A DNA stretch of 64,000 bases, taken from Entamoeba histolytica HM-1:IMSS. Its lineage: Eukaryota; Evosea; Mastigamoebida; Endamoebidae. This document shows positions 41,390 to 52,144 of this stretch, one piece after another. Under the pieces are notes generated by a model. It did no database searches and was not told the origin of the DNA. It was given only the letters and a program-made list of their open reading frames with translations. The position numbers and the translations under genes are program-made. How positions within the stretch are numbered: the first letter of the stretch is position 1; each line of letters starts with the position of its first letter. The stretch lies in NCBI RefSeq assembly GCF_000208925.1, contig NW_001914875.1:1-64000 (forward strand), read 5' to 3'.

Positions 41390-42388
41390 ATGAACTCAAA
41401 ATTAAAAAGATTCATATATCCTTCCATGGCAGAAGAAGCCATTGCAATAGATGTAGAAGATAAACCAATTAGAATATTGACATATAATATGTATCTTAGA
41501 CCAATGTTAATATCAGCAGCTGGACATGATCATAAAGATTCAAGACTGAAAGTATTTTGTAAAGAACGATTAAAAGATTTTGACATAATTTGTTTTCAAG
41601 AAGTCTTTAAGGAATTAAATTGGAGAAGAGAAAAATTATTAAAAAAAGCTAAAAAAGCTGGTTTTAAGTATCGTATTCAAACAGAAAAACCTTTATTTCC
41701 ACTTTTCCTTTGTGATGCTGGTTTAGTTATTATAAGTAGATTTCCTATTGTAGAGAACCAGTTTAGAATGTATACTCGTGGTATTTATGCTGATGCCGTT
41801 GCTTCTAAAGGTGTACTTTATGCAAAAATTGAAGTACAACCAGAGAAATATATTCTTGTTTTTGACACTCATACACAAGCAGATTATACTTTAGACCCAG
41901 AGAAAGCTAAACCTTCAAGAGATCGAAGAATGATTCATGTTCGTGAATATGCTGCATTTGTACAGGAAAAAACTACAGGAAATAATTTCCCAGCTATTTG
42001 TTGTGGAGATTTTAATGTAAATGGAAGAGCTGGAACTGATGGAACAACGGAAAGTCCAGAATATACAGAATTTCTTCAAAACTTTGTTATTCCTAATGGT
42101 GAATTAGTAGATTTATTACTTAGAGATAATCATGGCATTCAACCAGTAACTTTTGGTGATTCATTTGTTGATGAGAATGGTACTGAAACACCATGTGATA
42201 CAGAAATTACTTATGAAAGTCAGTGCATGGATAAATCACGATTAGATTATATCTTTCAATTGAAAAGACCAAATGAAGATCCTACTATTACTTGTAAGAA
42301 TTGTCGTGTTGATAAGTTTCCTGTAAGGGGTAAAAAATATCCTTTTATGTCAGATCATTTTGGTGTAACATGTGACGTTTATCTTTAA
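41390..42388 (+). CDS. Neutral sphingomyelinase-like endonuclease/exonuclease/phosphatase protein
   Basis: Protein of 332 aa of the EEP superfamily. Motifs in order: RILTYNMYLRP (~30-40, with the metal-site Asn), CFQEVF (~67-72, catalytic Glu), DTHTQA (~165), CCGDFNVN (~206-213, Asp/Asn), SRLDYIF (~286) and MSDHFGVTC (~321, catalytic Asp-His). This order and the DTHTQ motif fit sphingomyelin phosphodiesterase 2-like enzymes that cut sphingomyelin to ceramide and phosphocholine. No signal peptide and no C-terminal membrane helices are present, so it is probably cytosolic. DNA/RNA nucleases and inositol phosphatases of the same fold are less likely. The family member at 21376 is of an unrelated fold. 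Confidence 0.88.
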   Translation: MNSKLKRFIYPSMAEEAIAIDVEDKPIRILTYNMYLRPMLISAAGHDHKDSRLKVFCKERLKDFDIICFQEVFKELNWRREKLLKKAKKAGFKYRIQTEKPLFPLFLCDAGLVIISRFPIVENQFRMYTRGIYADAVASKGVLYAKIEVQPEKYILVFDTHTQADYTLDPEKAKPSRDRRMIHVREYAAFVQEKTTGNNFPAICCGDFNVNGRAGTDGTTESPEYTEFLQNFVIPNGELVDLLLRDNHGIQPVTFGDSFVDENGTETPCDTEITYESQCMDKSRLDYIFQLKRPNEDPTITCKNCRVDKFPVRGKKYPFMSDHFGVTCDVYL

Positions 42389-42611
42389 TTTATACTTTAA
42401 AATGTTTTATTTAATTTTTGTTATTATCAAGGTATTATACTTAATAATTTATTTAAGTTTTAATAACAATTTTTAATACAATTTGTTTTTTTCAGGGAAT
42501 TGAATTTGAATAAAACTGAAACACTTCAATAAAACAATTTAAACAATAATAATATATAAATTATAAAAAATAGTAAACAACGGCGAAGTGAACTTTTAAT
42601 TCAAAGGGTGA

Positions 42612-44281
42612 ATGAGTGCATTGAAGATATTAAATCAAAATAGTGAAGCAAGTAGACGTGATCAATCTCTTATGATGAATATGCATGCAGCAAGATCGTT
42701 AGAGGCAATATTAAAAACAAACTTAGGACCAAAAGGAACATTGAAGATGTTAGTTAGTGGTTCAGGTGGAATTAAGTTGACTAAAGATGGCAGGGTATTA
42801 CTTAATGAAATGGTTTGGTTATTTCTTCTTTTCTTTTTATTGATCTACTTACATTATAGCATATTCAACATCCAACTGCAAATCTTATTGCACGTGCTGC
42901 TACATCACAAGATGATATTGTTGGAGATGGAACTACATCTACTGTATTGTTGTGTGGTGAAATTATGAAACTATGTGAACCATATTTAAATGAAGGAATT
43001 CATCCAAGATTGTTAGTTGAAGGGATTGAATTAGCAAGACAACATTTATTTGATTATTTACCAAAAGTTGTAAAGAAGATTGATTGTAATGATCAATTAG
43101 TTCTTGAACATGCAGTAAAAAGTGTTATTGGAACAAAAATTACTATAGACTTTGTAGATCAATTATCAAAAATGATTGTTGATGCAGTAAAACTTATTAA
43201 AATTGATAATACCATTGATTTGTTTATGGTAGAAATCCAAAGTATGAAACATAAATTTGCAACAAATACAGAACTTATTAAAGGATTAGTCATGGATCAT
43301 GGAACTCGACATCCAGGAATGCCTCATGATATAAGAAATGTATTTGTATTAACATGTAATGTATCTATGGAATATGAGAAGAGTGAAGTGAATAGTTCAG
43401 TTTGTTATTCAGATGTAACACAACGAACAGAAATGGTAAAGAATGAAAGAAAGTATGCAGATGATCAAGTAGCTAAAATTGTTGATTTAAAGAGAAGATT
43501 AGTTGAGAAATATGGAGAAGATGTTGGACTTCTTGTTGTAAATCAAAAAGGAATTGATCAACCAAGTCTTGATAAACTTGCAGCTGCAAAAGTTATGGGA
43601 TTAAGAAGAGCTAAAAGAAGAAATATGGAAAGATTAACTCTTGCATGTGGAGGAGTAGCATTAAATAGTTTTGAAAATGAAATTCCATTTGAATGTTTAG
43701 GACATGCTGGACATGTATATGAGACAGTTATTGGAGAAGAGAAATATACGTTTGTAGAAGAATGTGAACATCCAAAGTCATGTACTATTCTTATTAGAGG
43801 ATCTGATGATCAAGAAATTGAACAAATTAAAGATACAATTAGAGATGGATTAAGAGCATGTAAAAATGCTATGGAAGATGGAGGAATAGTTTTAGGAGCA
43901 GGAGCATTTGAGTTACAATGTTGGAAAGAATTAAAAGAATTTGCTAAAAGTGTTAAAGGAAAAGCAAAATTAGGAGTTGAAGTAATGGGAAATGCAATGT
44001 TAATTATACCAAAAACATTAATAGAAAATAGTGGATATGATGTTATTGAACGATTATATGAATTAGAAGATAATATTTTAGAAGGAAAAATTGGAGGAGT
44101 TGATATTGAAACAGGAGCATTTAAAGAAATAGATGATATTTGGGATGGAATTAGAGTTAAGAAACAAATGATTCAATTAGCCAGTGTACTTGCATCTCAA
44201 TTAATGTTAATTGATGTTGTAATGAGGTGTGGATCAGCTAAGAATCGACCTGCAGGAGCTGATGCTGGACAATTTAATTAA
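42612..44281 (+). CDS. cct6: T-complex chaperonin zeta subunit (CCT6)
   Basis: Two exons, 42612-42812 and 42860-44281, with a 47-nt intron (GTTTGG...TTATAG), give 540 aa, the usual CCT size. Identity comes from [15 protein letters not shown] (~36-50), [20 protein letters not shown] across the splice (CCT-zeta reads IQHPTASLIA), the ATP-site [28 protein letters not shown] and [14 protein letters not shown], and a C-terminal [11 protein letters not shown]. Without the splice the reading frame stops in the intron. The subunit is part of the hetero-oligomeric ring that folds actin and tubulin. Confidence 0.97.
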
Positions 44282-44366
44282 AAACAAAGGAATTGATTTA
44301 ATTTTTCCAATAATATAAAAGAAGTTTTAAAAAATAAAAAAAAGTAAAATAGATATCACAAAAAAA

Positions 44367-44372
44367 GAACTT
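44367..44372 (+). promoter_or_regulatory. GAACTT box upstream of a type II membrane protein gene
   Basis: GAACTT lies 29 bp before the ATG at 44401, the usual place for an Entamoeba GAAC element. Confidence 0.4.
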
Positions 44373-44400
44373 ATAATTTGTTATTGTTTAATAAGAATTA

Positions 44401-45675
44401 ATGTTAAGTGCTGAAGAACTTATAAACGAAAATGATTATCAAAAAAATCTTATTGATTATTCTGAAAATCAAAGAGTTGATAATAACCAAGAAGAAGGAA
44501 CAAAAACAATGACTATATGGTCAATACTTATTCTAGTAAATATTATTGTTTTTCTGCTTTCGTTACATTCATCAGTATTTTTTGAAACACCTTTGAAAAC
44601 TATAGCAATTGAAGTAAGAAATAATGTTAGTAAAGCTCAAACCTTTATAATGAATCAACCTGTTGAAAATGAACCAACATTATACCAATGGAACAAAGTA
44701 GTAGCAGCTACTATTAATGATTATTTTTTGACACACTCTCAAAGGTTGACAGATAGTCATACACTTGGAAAAACACTATTAGATACTTATAAAACGTTTG
44801 ATAATTTTATAGAACAAGTTTCTAATGGAAATCAAACACTTGTAGTTGATGATATTGTCATATCAATTGTTAATTTGAAGAAATTATCAACATATAACAA
44901 ATTTAGAGATGCCTTGTTAGAGACACATGTTGGTGTTATAAAACAAGGACTATTCACAGCTAAACGAGGACAAGAATTTATTCTTCAATCAACTAATGAT
45001 GGGCTCTTCCATCCAGGACCATTTGTTCAAATTAAACCAAAAAACACAACAGAGGTGAATTACTATGACCCTGTATTTTATGAAGCAGTTGGATATGACA
45101 ATAATTTTATTACTCGATTAGATGCTCCTTCTAGAAAAGCATCAACTTCTGGTGTTGATGAATCAGATAATAGTAATGAGTTTGGATTTTTCACTCAAGG
45201 AGCATTCTATGTTCGAAGTCCCTTTGGTAATAAAACGTGGCAAAGCCTTGACTCGTTATCCATGAAAAGTATCATTCCAGCAATATCAAGCAAATCAATT
45301 AGAACATGGATTGCTTGTAATGATAGTAATTTAATTCAATGCACTAATTTAAAATGTAGAAAAGATAGTGGATTAAATGGTCAAAAACTTCATAACATTC
45401 CTTGTGACAAGCAGCCATTTGGATTAGTTGGTAGTAAAACATTAGGTGGATATCCAATGATTAGTTTAGACCAATTAACATGGTATTATTATGTTCAAGG
45501 AGATGATACTCCTTATCTTGTCAATGGTTCTATTGCTGAAGAGTTATTAGAGCCATATGAAAACACAGTAGTTAATTATCAAAATACATCCTCACTTGGA
45601 TATGGAGCAATTTCTTATGTTGTATTATCTGAAATGGAAAGAATAGTAGATGTTCAAACTGGAGCGGTTTGTTAA
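44401..45675 (+). CDS. Type II membrane protein with large extracytoplasmic domain, 424 aa, unknown
   Basis: I do not recognise this family. An acidic cytoplasmic N-terminus of about 37 aa contains EELINENDYQKNLIDYSE. One membrane helix follows (TIWSILILVNIIVFLLSL, ~38-56). About 365 residues lie outside, with N-glycosylation sites (for example NNVS, NQTL, NTTE, NKTW, NGSI, NTSS) and Cys residues in the last third (CNDSNLIQCTNLKC; IPCDKQ). The first ~60 residues after the membrane look helical, the rest beta-rich. Entamoeba has several families of such type II surface or Golgi proteins. The start has a GAACTT box close by. Function unknown. Confidence 0.82.
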   Translation: MLSAEELINENDYQKNLIDYSENQRVDNNQEEGTKTMTIWSILILVNIIVFLLSLHSSVFFETPLKTIAIEVRNNVSKAQTFIMNQPVENEPTLYQWNKVVAATINDYFLTHSQRLTDSHTLGKTLLDTYKTFDNFIEQVSNGNQTLVVDDIVISIVNLKKLSTYNKFRDALLETHVGVIKQGLFTAKRGQEFILQSTNDGLFHPGPFVQIKPKNTTEVNYYDPVFYEAVGYDNNFITRLDAPSRKASTSGVDESDNSNEFGFFTQGAFYVRSPFGNKTWQSLDSLSMKSIIPAISSKSIRTWIACNDSNLIQCTNLKCRKDSGLNGQKLHNIPCDKQPFGLVGSKTLGGYPMISLDQLTWYYYVQGDDTPYLVNGSIAEELLEPYENTVVNYQNTSSLGYGAISYVVLSEMERIVDVQTGAVC

Positions 45676-46406
45676 TACTATAAAAATTATTATAATATTA
45701 ATGAGATAGGGATATTTTACTTTTGATGTTGAGGTATCAAATAAATAATTTTAATCAAGTCTTTTCATATTTTAATAATCATTTAATAAAATGATTCAAT
45801 ACCTCAAAAAATTCTTCATTCTAATTTTTAATAATTCAAAATAATTATTTATCTAATGAGATAATTGTTTATATTTTTTAATAATTTGTTTTATATTATA
45901 TAATTAAATAATTTTTAATTAATGTTTTTACGGAAATTATTTCTATTTCTTGTAGTTTTTTTCATTTACCTTAAAATTAACAATTTGTGTTTTTTAGTTA
46001 AAGAATTTGAAATTAAATATTATAATATTATATTTTAATTTAATTTACTCTTAAAAAAAAGAATGAAAAGTTTTTGTTTATAACTTTATTGTGGAAATAT
46101 GATAATTTCATAAAATAATTGGAAACAATTTAAAACTAGAAGTAAAGAACCAAAAAAGATGAATGAAATGAGTTTTGAGAAGTTTATTTAAAATAGAGTA
46201 TCAAAAAAAAAGGAATAAATATTTTAGAGGAATATTGAGAAATAAAAAATAATAAGAGAATTGATTGAAAAAAAAAAAAGAAATACCAGAAGAAAGACTT
46301 CTATTTGGTTCTTATTATTTTTTGACAAACAAATCTAAACACTTTTCTTTTTGAACTTAAAATAATTTTTTTAGTTATTCCAAACTTTAAATGTTTATTT
46401 ATTCAA
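45676..46406. other. AT-rich intergenic region
   Basis: No coding frame or structured element was found. The right part supplies the promoter of the PH-AGC kinase. Confidence 0.5.
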
Positions 46407-47833
46407 ATGCCTAAAGAAGGATGGCTAGCAAAACAAGGAGGTGGATGGAAAAACTGGAAACATCGTTGGTTTGTGTTAGATGGAACCACATTAACATATT
46501 ATAAAGATCAATTAGTTTGTTATTAAAAACAACAGAACAACAAGATAAAGAGAATTAAAAATATAGAGAATGAAAAAGATGGGAGAAATTGATTTAATGT
46601 TAGCATTTGCTATAGTTCCAAATGAAGAATTAAAATTAAAAAATTTTCCATATATATTTTCAATAAGTACACCTTCTAGAGTTTATAATATTTCAGCGTC
46701 ATCATCAAAAGAAAGAGATGAATGGATTGAATCATTATTAAATTCAAAAAATAAAAAAGAAACATTAATAGAAAAAGAAGAAGAAGAAAAACCAATTAGT
46801 ATAGAAGATTTTGATATAATTACGTTATTAGGAAAAGGAGCATTTGGAAAAGTGTTATTAGTAAGATATAAAAGAACAGGAGAAAAATTCGCATTAAAAA
46901 TGGTTGAAAAAAAGAAAGTTATTGAAATGGAAGAATTAGAACATACAATGACAGAAAAAAATATCTTACAAAAAGTAAAACACCCATTTTTAGTGAATTT
47001 ATATTATTCATTTCAATCAGCTACTCATGTTTGTTTTTAAATAAAATTCTATAAAAAAAAGTAATAATTAAATTTAGTTACATTATGTTATTGATTATTG
47101 TCCTGGAGGAGAATTATATTATCGTTTAATTCAAGAAAAATCATTTTGTGAAAGTAGAACACAATTTTATATTAGTCAAGTTATTTTAGCATTAGAATGT
47201 CTTCATCAAATGAATATAATTTATAGAGACGTTAAATTAGAAAATGTATTAATTTGTGAAGATGGATATCTTAGACTTACAGATTTTGGTTTATCTAAAG
47301 AAAACGTTTCTGGAAATGAAACAACAGCTACATTTTGTGGTACTCCTGAATATCTCTCTCCTGAAGTTGTTTTAGCAGAGCCTTATACTAATGTAATTGA
47401 CTGGTGGGGAGTAGGAATTATGACATATGAAATGATGCATGGACAAGCACCATTTATTAGCGATAATATCCAACAACTTTATCAAAAAATTTTATATTCT
47501 CCTGTAATCTTTCCAACAACATCTCCAGTTTCTGCTGTATGTAAAGATTTTATAACTAAAATGTTAGAAAAAAAAATTTGTGATCGTTTAAGTACACCAG
47601 AGAAGATTAAAACACATCCATGGTGGAACAGTTTCGACTGGGATGCTCTTTATCAAAAGAAAATTCCTGCCCCATTTAAACCAGATATGTCACAAGATGG
47701 AAAAACAAACTTTGGAGAAGAATTTATTAATGAAAAATTCGACCTTAATGAAGAAATAAACAATTCTACTTCTAATGGCATAAGACAAGACATTTTTGGA
47801 GAATTCACTTTCACTAGAGATGAACCAAAATAA
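46407..47833 (+). CDS. PH-domain AGC protein kinase (Akt/PKB-like)
   Basis: Three exons, 46407-46514, 46567-47028 and 47078-47833, with introns of 52 and 49 nt (GTTTGT...ATAG; GTTTGT...TTTAG), give 441 aa. A PH domain starts at the N-terminus ([20 protein letters not shown] ... [31 protein letters not shown]), followed by an AGC kinase domain (~125-380): [41 protein letters not shown] and the T-loop [14 protein letters not shown]. The C-tail has a turn/hydrophobic motif-like [12 protein letters not shown]. The architecture is that of PKB/Akt, which is recruited by phosphoinositides and acts in phagocytosis and trogocytosis in Entamoeba. Exon 1 is essential for the PH domain and is easy to miss because it is only 36 codons. 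Confidence 0.95.
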
Positions 47834-47986
47834 TTATATTTGTTATATAAAACGTTTATATATTATTTTGAAAGAATAATCCACGTAATCATAATGAAAA
47901 CGTCGATCTCAAATTACGAAGAAATGACGTGGAATTCATTTATTATTATACTCATCATTACGTCAAAGAGATTACACTATAAAAAA

Positions 47987-47992
47987 GAACTA
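47987..47992 (+). promoter_or_regulatory. GAACTA box upstream of Hsp20 gene
   Basis: GAACTA lies 38 bp before the ATG at 48030. Farther upstream, around 47880-47966, ACGT-containing half-sites recur (CCACGTAAT, ACGTGGAATTC, TTACGTC), which might be stress elements, but no heat-shock element of classical spacing is clear. Confidence 0.4.
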
Positions 47993-48029
47993 ATCTAAAA
48001 TTATCATTTAATAGTTTAGCTAAATAAAC

Positions 48030-48449
48030 ATGCACTCACAAGCACTTGTAAGACCAACACCATTTAATCCATTTATTCAACAACAACGTAATCAAAAAAT
48101 ATTTGTTGATGGAAAAGGAACAGGACATTGGGCACCAGAAATTTGGGAACCACCATGTGAATTACTTGAAGCAGAACAGATTTATTTATTAAAGTTAGAA
48201 GTTCCAGGTATTGATAAAAAAACATTAAGTGTTAAATATGCAAATAATTGGGTTGTTATAACAGGAACTAGACAAGTTGAAGGTAAAATAGAATTTACAG
48301 AATTTTTATATGGTACTTTTAGAAGAGAAATTCCTCTTCCAACTGATGTTGATGGAGAAAAAATTAAAGCTAAGTATCAAGATGGAATACTTGCTGTTGT
48401 TATTCCAAAGAAATCTCCAATGGGATGGGTAAAAGTTGATATTAACTAA
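48030..48449 (+). CDS. Small heat shock protein, Hsp20/alpha-crystallin family
   Basis: Protein of 139 aa, a common size for the family. A short N-terminal arm (~1-45) is followed by the alpha-crystallin domain (~48-132): YLLKLEVPGIDKKTLSVKYA, WVVITGTRQ, FLYGTFRREIPLPTDVDGEKI, KYQDGILAVVIPKKS. The GILAVVIPKK pattern matches the G-x-L hallmark. The IXI-type tail is not obvious; the protein ends WVKVDIN. Such proteins form oligomers that hold unfolding proteins. The gene sits directly upstream of the cyclophilin gene in the same direction. Confidence 0.95.
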   Translation: MHSQALVRPTPFNPFIQQQRNQKIFVDGKGTGHWAPEIWEPPCELLEAEQIYLLKLEVPGIDKKTLSVKYANNWVVITGTRQVEGKIEFTEFLYGTFRREIPLPTDVDGEKIKAKYQDGILAVVIPKKSPMGWVKVDIN

Positions 48450-48627
48450 TATTCAATAACAAATTCAGGTATTGTATTTCATATTATTTTTATTGTTTTC
48501 TTTTTATTTTGTTTAAAAATTTGTTATTTTTTTATAACTTAGTAATTGATAAAATTATATTTAAGATCTTTTTTTTGTTTTATCTTTTTAAGATTTTTAT
48601 ATTTCTAAAAATGACAAAAATGAAACA

Positions 48628-48643
48628 CGTCATGCCACGGAGA
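48628..48643. promoter_or_regulatory. GC-rich motif 48 bp before the cyclophilin start
   Basis: CGTCATGCCACGGAG, close to the ATG at 48691, is unusually GC-rich for this genome. An inverted near-copy (CGTGGCATGACACGGAG) lies at about 62953-62969, also ~46 bp before a start codon (63015). Confidence 0.3.
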
Positions 48644-48678
48644 GGAGATGTATTAAAGGATCTTTGAAGAAATGATAA

Positions 48679-49194
<516 letters not shown>

Positions 49195-49369
49195 ATGATT
49201 ACAATTTTGTCTCATTTTTGTATTTAACTTTTTTTTTTATTTAAAAGTCATTTAATATTAATAAATAAAGAACAAAAAGAGTAAGTAAATAAAGTGAAAT
49301 TTATGAACATTTATTCTTTTTCAACTTCATAGTACTAAAGACACATCAATTAATTGAAGAACTAAGGCA

Positions 49370-51502
49370 TTAATTAATTTTTTTTTTGTATTTAATAATA
49401 TAAAGAAAAGAAAACAAACTTTGGTGGATATATTTTTGTTCTGTTGAAGGAAGTAATTTATTAAGAACTCGAAACATACTTCTGGAGTAGTTTAATAACA
49501 ATTTCCAGTCTTTGTCAGTTGGACAAGTTTCCATCATATTTAATGCCTCAAACGTTATATCTCTAGTACATTCAAATAATGTCATTATAGGATGAACATT
49601 TACATTAATATCACACGGTGATTCTTCAATAGAAATATTACATAACTTACCAATAGTATATAACACACCCATCATTTCTTCTACTGACATTTGTTTGATA
49701 TTCATTTTCATTTTTGTCACTACTTCAATAGTATTTTTGCCATCTTTAACCATATCATCTTCTACTTGAGCTTCTTCTTCAATTTGATGTATCAATTTAA
49801 CATTTTCTCCATTATATTCATACATAAAGGGAGATGTTTCAATTTCTTTCCATCCCCATCGTTTATTAACATCATAAACAATTAAATGTTTCATTAAGTC
49901 AATAATGCTTGGTTTTACTTTTAATGAACCAAATGGAGGTAAACGTTTTTCACTGAAGAACAATCTAAAATTATTCTTTGGGAAAATTAATGAGCCTGTA
50001 CACATATAGTAAATTACACATCCAATACTCCATAAATCTGATTGATACGTATAATTACCATTATGAATTTCAGGTGCCATATATGCAGGAGTACCTGCAT
50101 TAGTTCTTAAAGGATCAATATAATTATCTCTTTTTGTTAATCCTAAATCAGATATTTTTACGACTGGATATTTACTAATCAGAGAATGTGCTAAGAGAAT
50201 ATTTGACGGTTTAATGTCTCTATGTGCAAAATGTTTTTCAACATGAAGATATTTAATTCCATTTAAAATATCATTTGTAAAAGAAAATATTTCTTCATTT
50301 GATAATAATGGATTAGCTCCTTGTCTTCTTCTAATATCAATCAATTGTTGTATATCTCCTGAGTCACAATATTCCATAACAAGATAACATTGTACATCTA
50401 CATAATAATCAAAAAAAGCACAAATATTTGGATGATGAAAAAGTTTCATAATTCTAATTTCTTTCATTGCCATTTGTTTTAACAAACTATTATCAATATC
50501 ATTTCTATAAATTTTTTTAATTGCTACATATTTTTGATTTCTTTTATCCCATGCTTTTACAACACTTCCAAATGACCCTTTTCCTAATTCATTAATAATT
50601 TGATAATTTTCTTTACTTCCTTCAACATCTATTTTCTCTTTATGACATTCTTCTACAAATAATGTATTAAATAATTTTTCCCATGATATTCTTTGTTCTG
50701 AATCAAAAACTAGCATTTGTGTTAACATTGATTTTAATGATCCATCAGGTATTTCATTAAATTGAATTGGTTCTTCTTTCTCTAATGAAGTATGAAATTC
50801 ATTAACATCATCAATTGGATAAATAGGATGTCCTGTAGCCATCCAATATATACAACACCCTAAAGACCAAATATCAATTTTGGATGTATATTCTTCTTTA
50901 TTAACTTCTGGTGCAGAAAATAAAAGAGAAGAAAATGAACCTGAAATTTTGGGAGTAATAGAAATTGCACTACCAAAATCACATAATTTTACAATAGGAA
51001 ATGGATATTCTTTTGATCGTTTTAAAAGAAAGTTTGCAAGTTTAAGGTCTCTATGAAGTATTTTTTTTTCTAGCACTAAATATTTTAGAGCATTCATCAT
51101 ATCAGATACAAAAAAATGCATTTCATCAATAGATAATCCATAAGAATTTCTATTAACATAATGTTGTAATGAATCTTCACACCACTCCATTACAAGACAT
51201 TTATATACATTCATTTCATTTTGAGAAATAAACCATTCTTTTAATTCAATAATATTTGGATGTTTTAAACTAAGCATAATACTAATTTCATTATCAATTT
51301 TTTCCATAGGATAATCTGAATCGTCTTTGATTTCTATTTGTGTTAACTTAAATAAAAGAATTTATTTATATTTTCTTTATAATTACAAACCTTTAATAGC
51401 ATAAAATAATTTATCTTTTTTATACTTTCTTACTACAGAAGTTCCACCATAATTTTCTTCACCTGAAATAAGTAAGTAACCTCTCGTTTGAAATGCGTTC
51501 AT
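49370..51502 (-). CDS. Tandem double protein kinase
   Basis: Two minus-strand exons, 51502-51391 and 51333-49370, with a 57-nt intron (GTTTGT...AATAG), give 691 aa. The splice is supported by the codon G|AA and restores the first kinase: a loop YLLISGEENYGGTSVVRKY, YAIKEIK with the catalytic Lys, HRDLKLANFLL, CDFGSA and SAPEV, ending near residue 260. A complete second kinase (~268-525) follows after a short linker: NELGKGSFGSVVKAW, VAIKKI, HRDIKPSNILL, ISDLGLTKR (DLG in place of DFG), GTPAYMAPEI. The C-terminal 150 residues have no domain I know. Kinase 1 lacks a normal Gly-rich loop, so it may be weak or a regulatory domain. Many Entamoeba kinases are unusual, but two full domains in one chain is uncommon. 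Confidence 0.9.
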
Positions 51503-51558
51503 ATCAACTATTCTTTTTTAAGATAATTTTTTTTTCAAAAATTAAATTCAACAAAAAA

Positions 51559-51564
51559 GAACTT
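51559..51564 (+). promoter_or_regulatory. GAACTT box upstream of TLDc-like gene
   Basis: GAACTT lies 19 bp before the ATG at 51583. The 80-bp spacer to the divergent double-kinase gene must hold both promoters. Confidence 0.4.
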
Positions 51565-51582
51565 TTTAAAAGGTAATTCTTC

Positions 51583-52119
51583 ATGGATTTTATTAAACCT
51601 TTTATCCCTCAACTTCAAGAATGGACTGGATTAAATTTTAAAGAGATTTTATTTGATTCTAATATTCATGAAATGAATGCTCAAACAATTAATTCTAAAA
51701 TTGTATATCATCGTTGTATTTGTTATATTGTTCAATCAGGAGAATATGTATTTGGTTCATTTATTGGAGAAACTGTTCCTTATGCTGAAGAAAAAATGTC
51801 TAATGCAATAGAAAATGATTGGAAGCATTTTATTTTTACTTTAAATAACCCAAAACATCAAATCATTAAAATTGAACCTCAATACCATGAAGACTTTACT
51901 TCATTATTTGTGTATGGGACTTTAAATAAAAGAAACGTTATTTCTACTCCAAATGCATTTTTTATTAATCCAGGAAATAATTGTTATATAACAAAAAACA
52001 TTTTTGATTATTATGTTCAACCTGAACATCTAACTAATGAAATTTTTGCTGGGTGTTGTCAACCAAAAAGATTTACAGCTGATCGACTTGTTGTAGTTGA
52101 GATGATTGAAAAAGAATAA
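51583..52119 (+). CDS. TLDc-like domain protein, 178 aa
   Basis: Small soluble protein of 178 aa. The order of motifs resembles a compact TLDc-type fold common in Entamoeba: LQEWTGLNFKEILFDSNIHE, YHRCICYIVQSGEYVFGSFI (like the VFGSFI/AFT core of TLDc), KHFIFTLNNPK and the late strand FFINPGNNCYIT. No signal peptide or membrane helix is seen. TLDc proteins in other eukaryotes interact with V-ATPase or act in oxidative stress, but Entamoeba members are functionally unknown. The family call is by pattern; the gene itself is solid. Confidence 0.75.
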   Translation: MDFIKPFIPQLQEWTGLNFKEILFDSNIHEMNAQTINSKIVYHRCICYIVQSGEYVFGSFIGETVPYAEEKMSNAIENDWKHFIFTLNNPKHQIIKIEPQYHEDFTSLFVYGTLNKRNVISTPNAFFINPGNNCYITKNIFDYYVQPEHLTNEIFAGCCQPKRFTADRLVVVEMIEKE

Positions 52120-52144
52120 ATAACTCTTGGTTCTTTAGTTTAAA

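Noticed and set aside
42612..44281. Another CCT subunit such as eta for the chaperonin gene
   Set aside because: The IQHPTA...LIA and IDLFMVEI...MKHK segments are characteristic of CCT-zeta.
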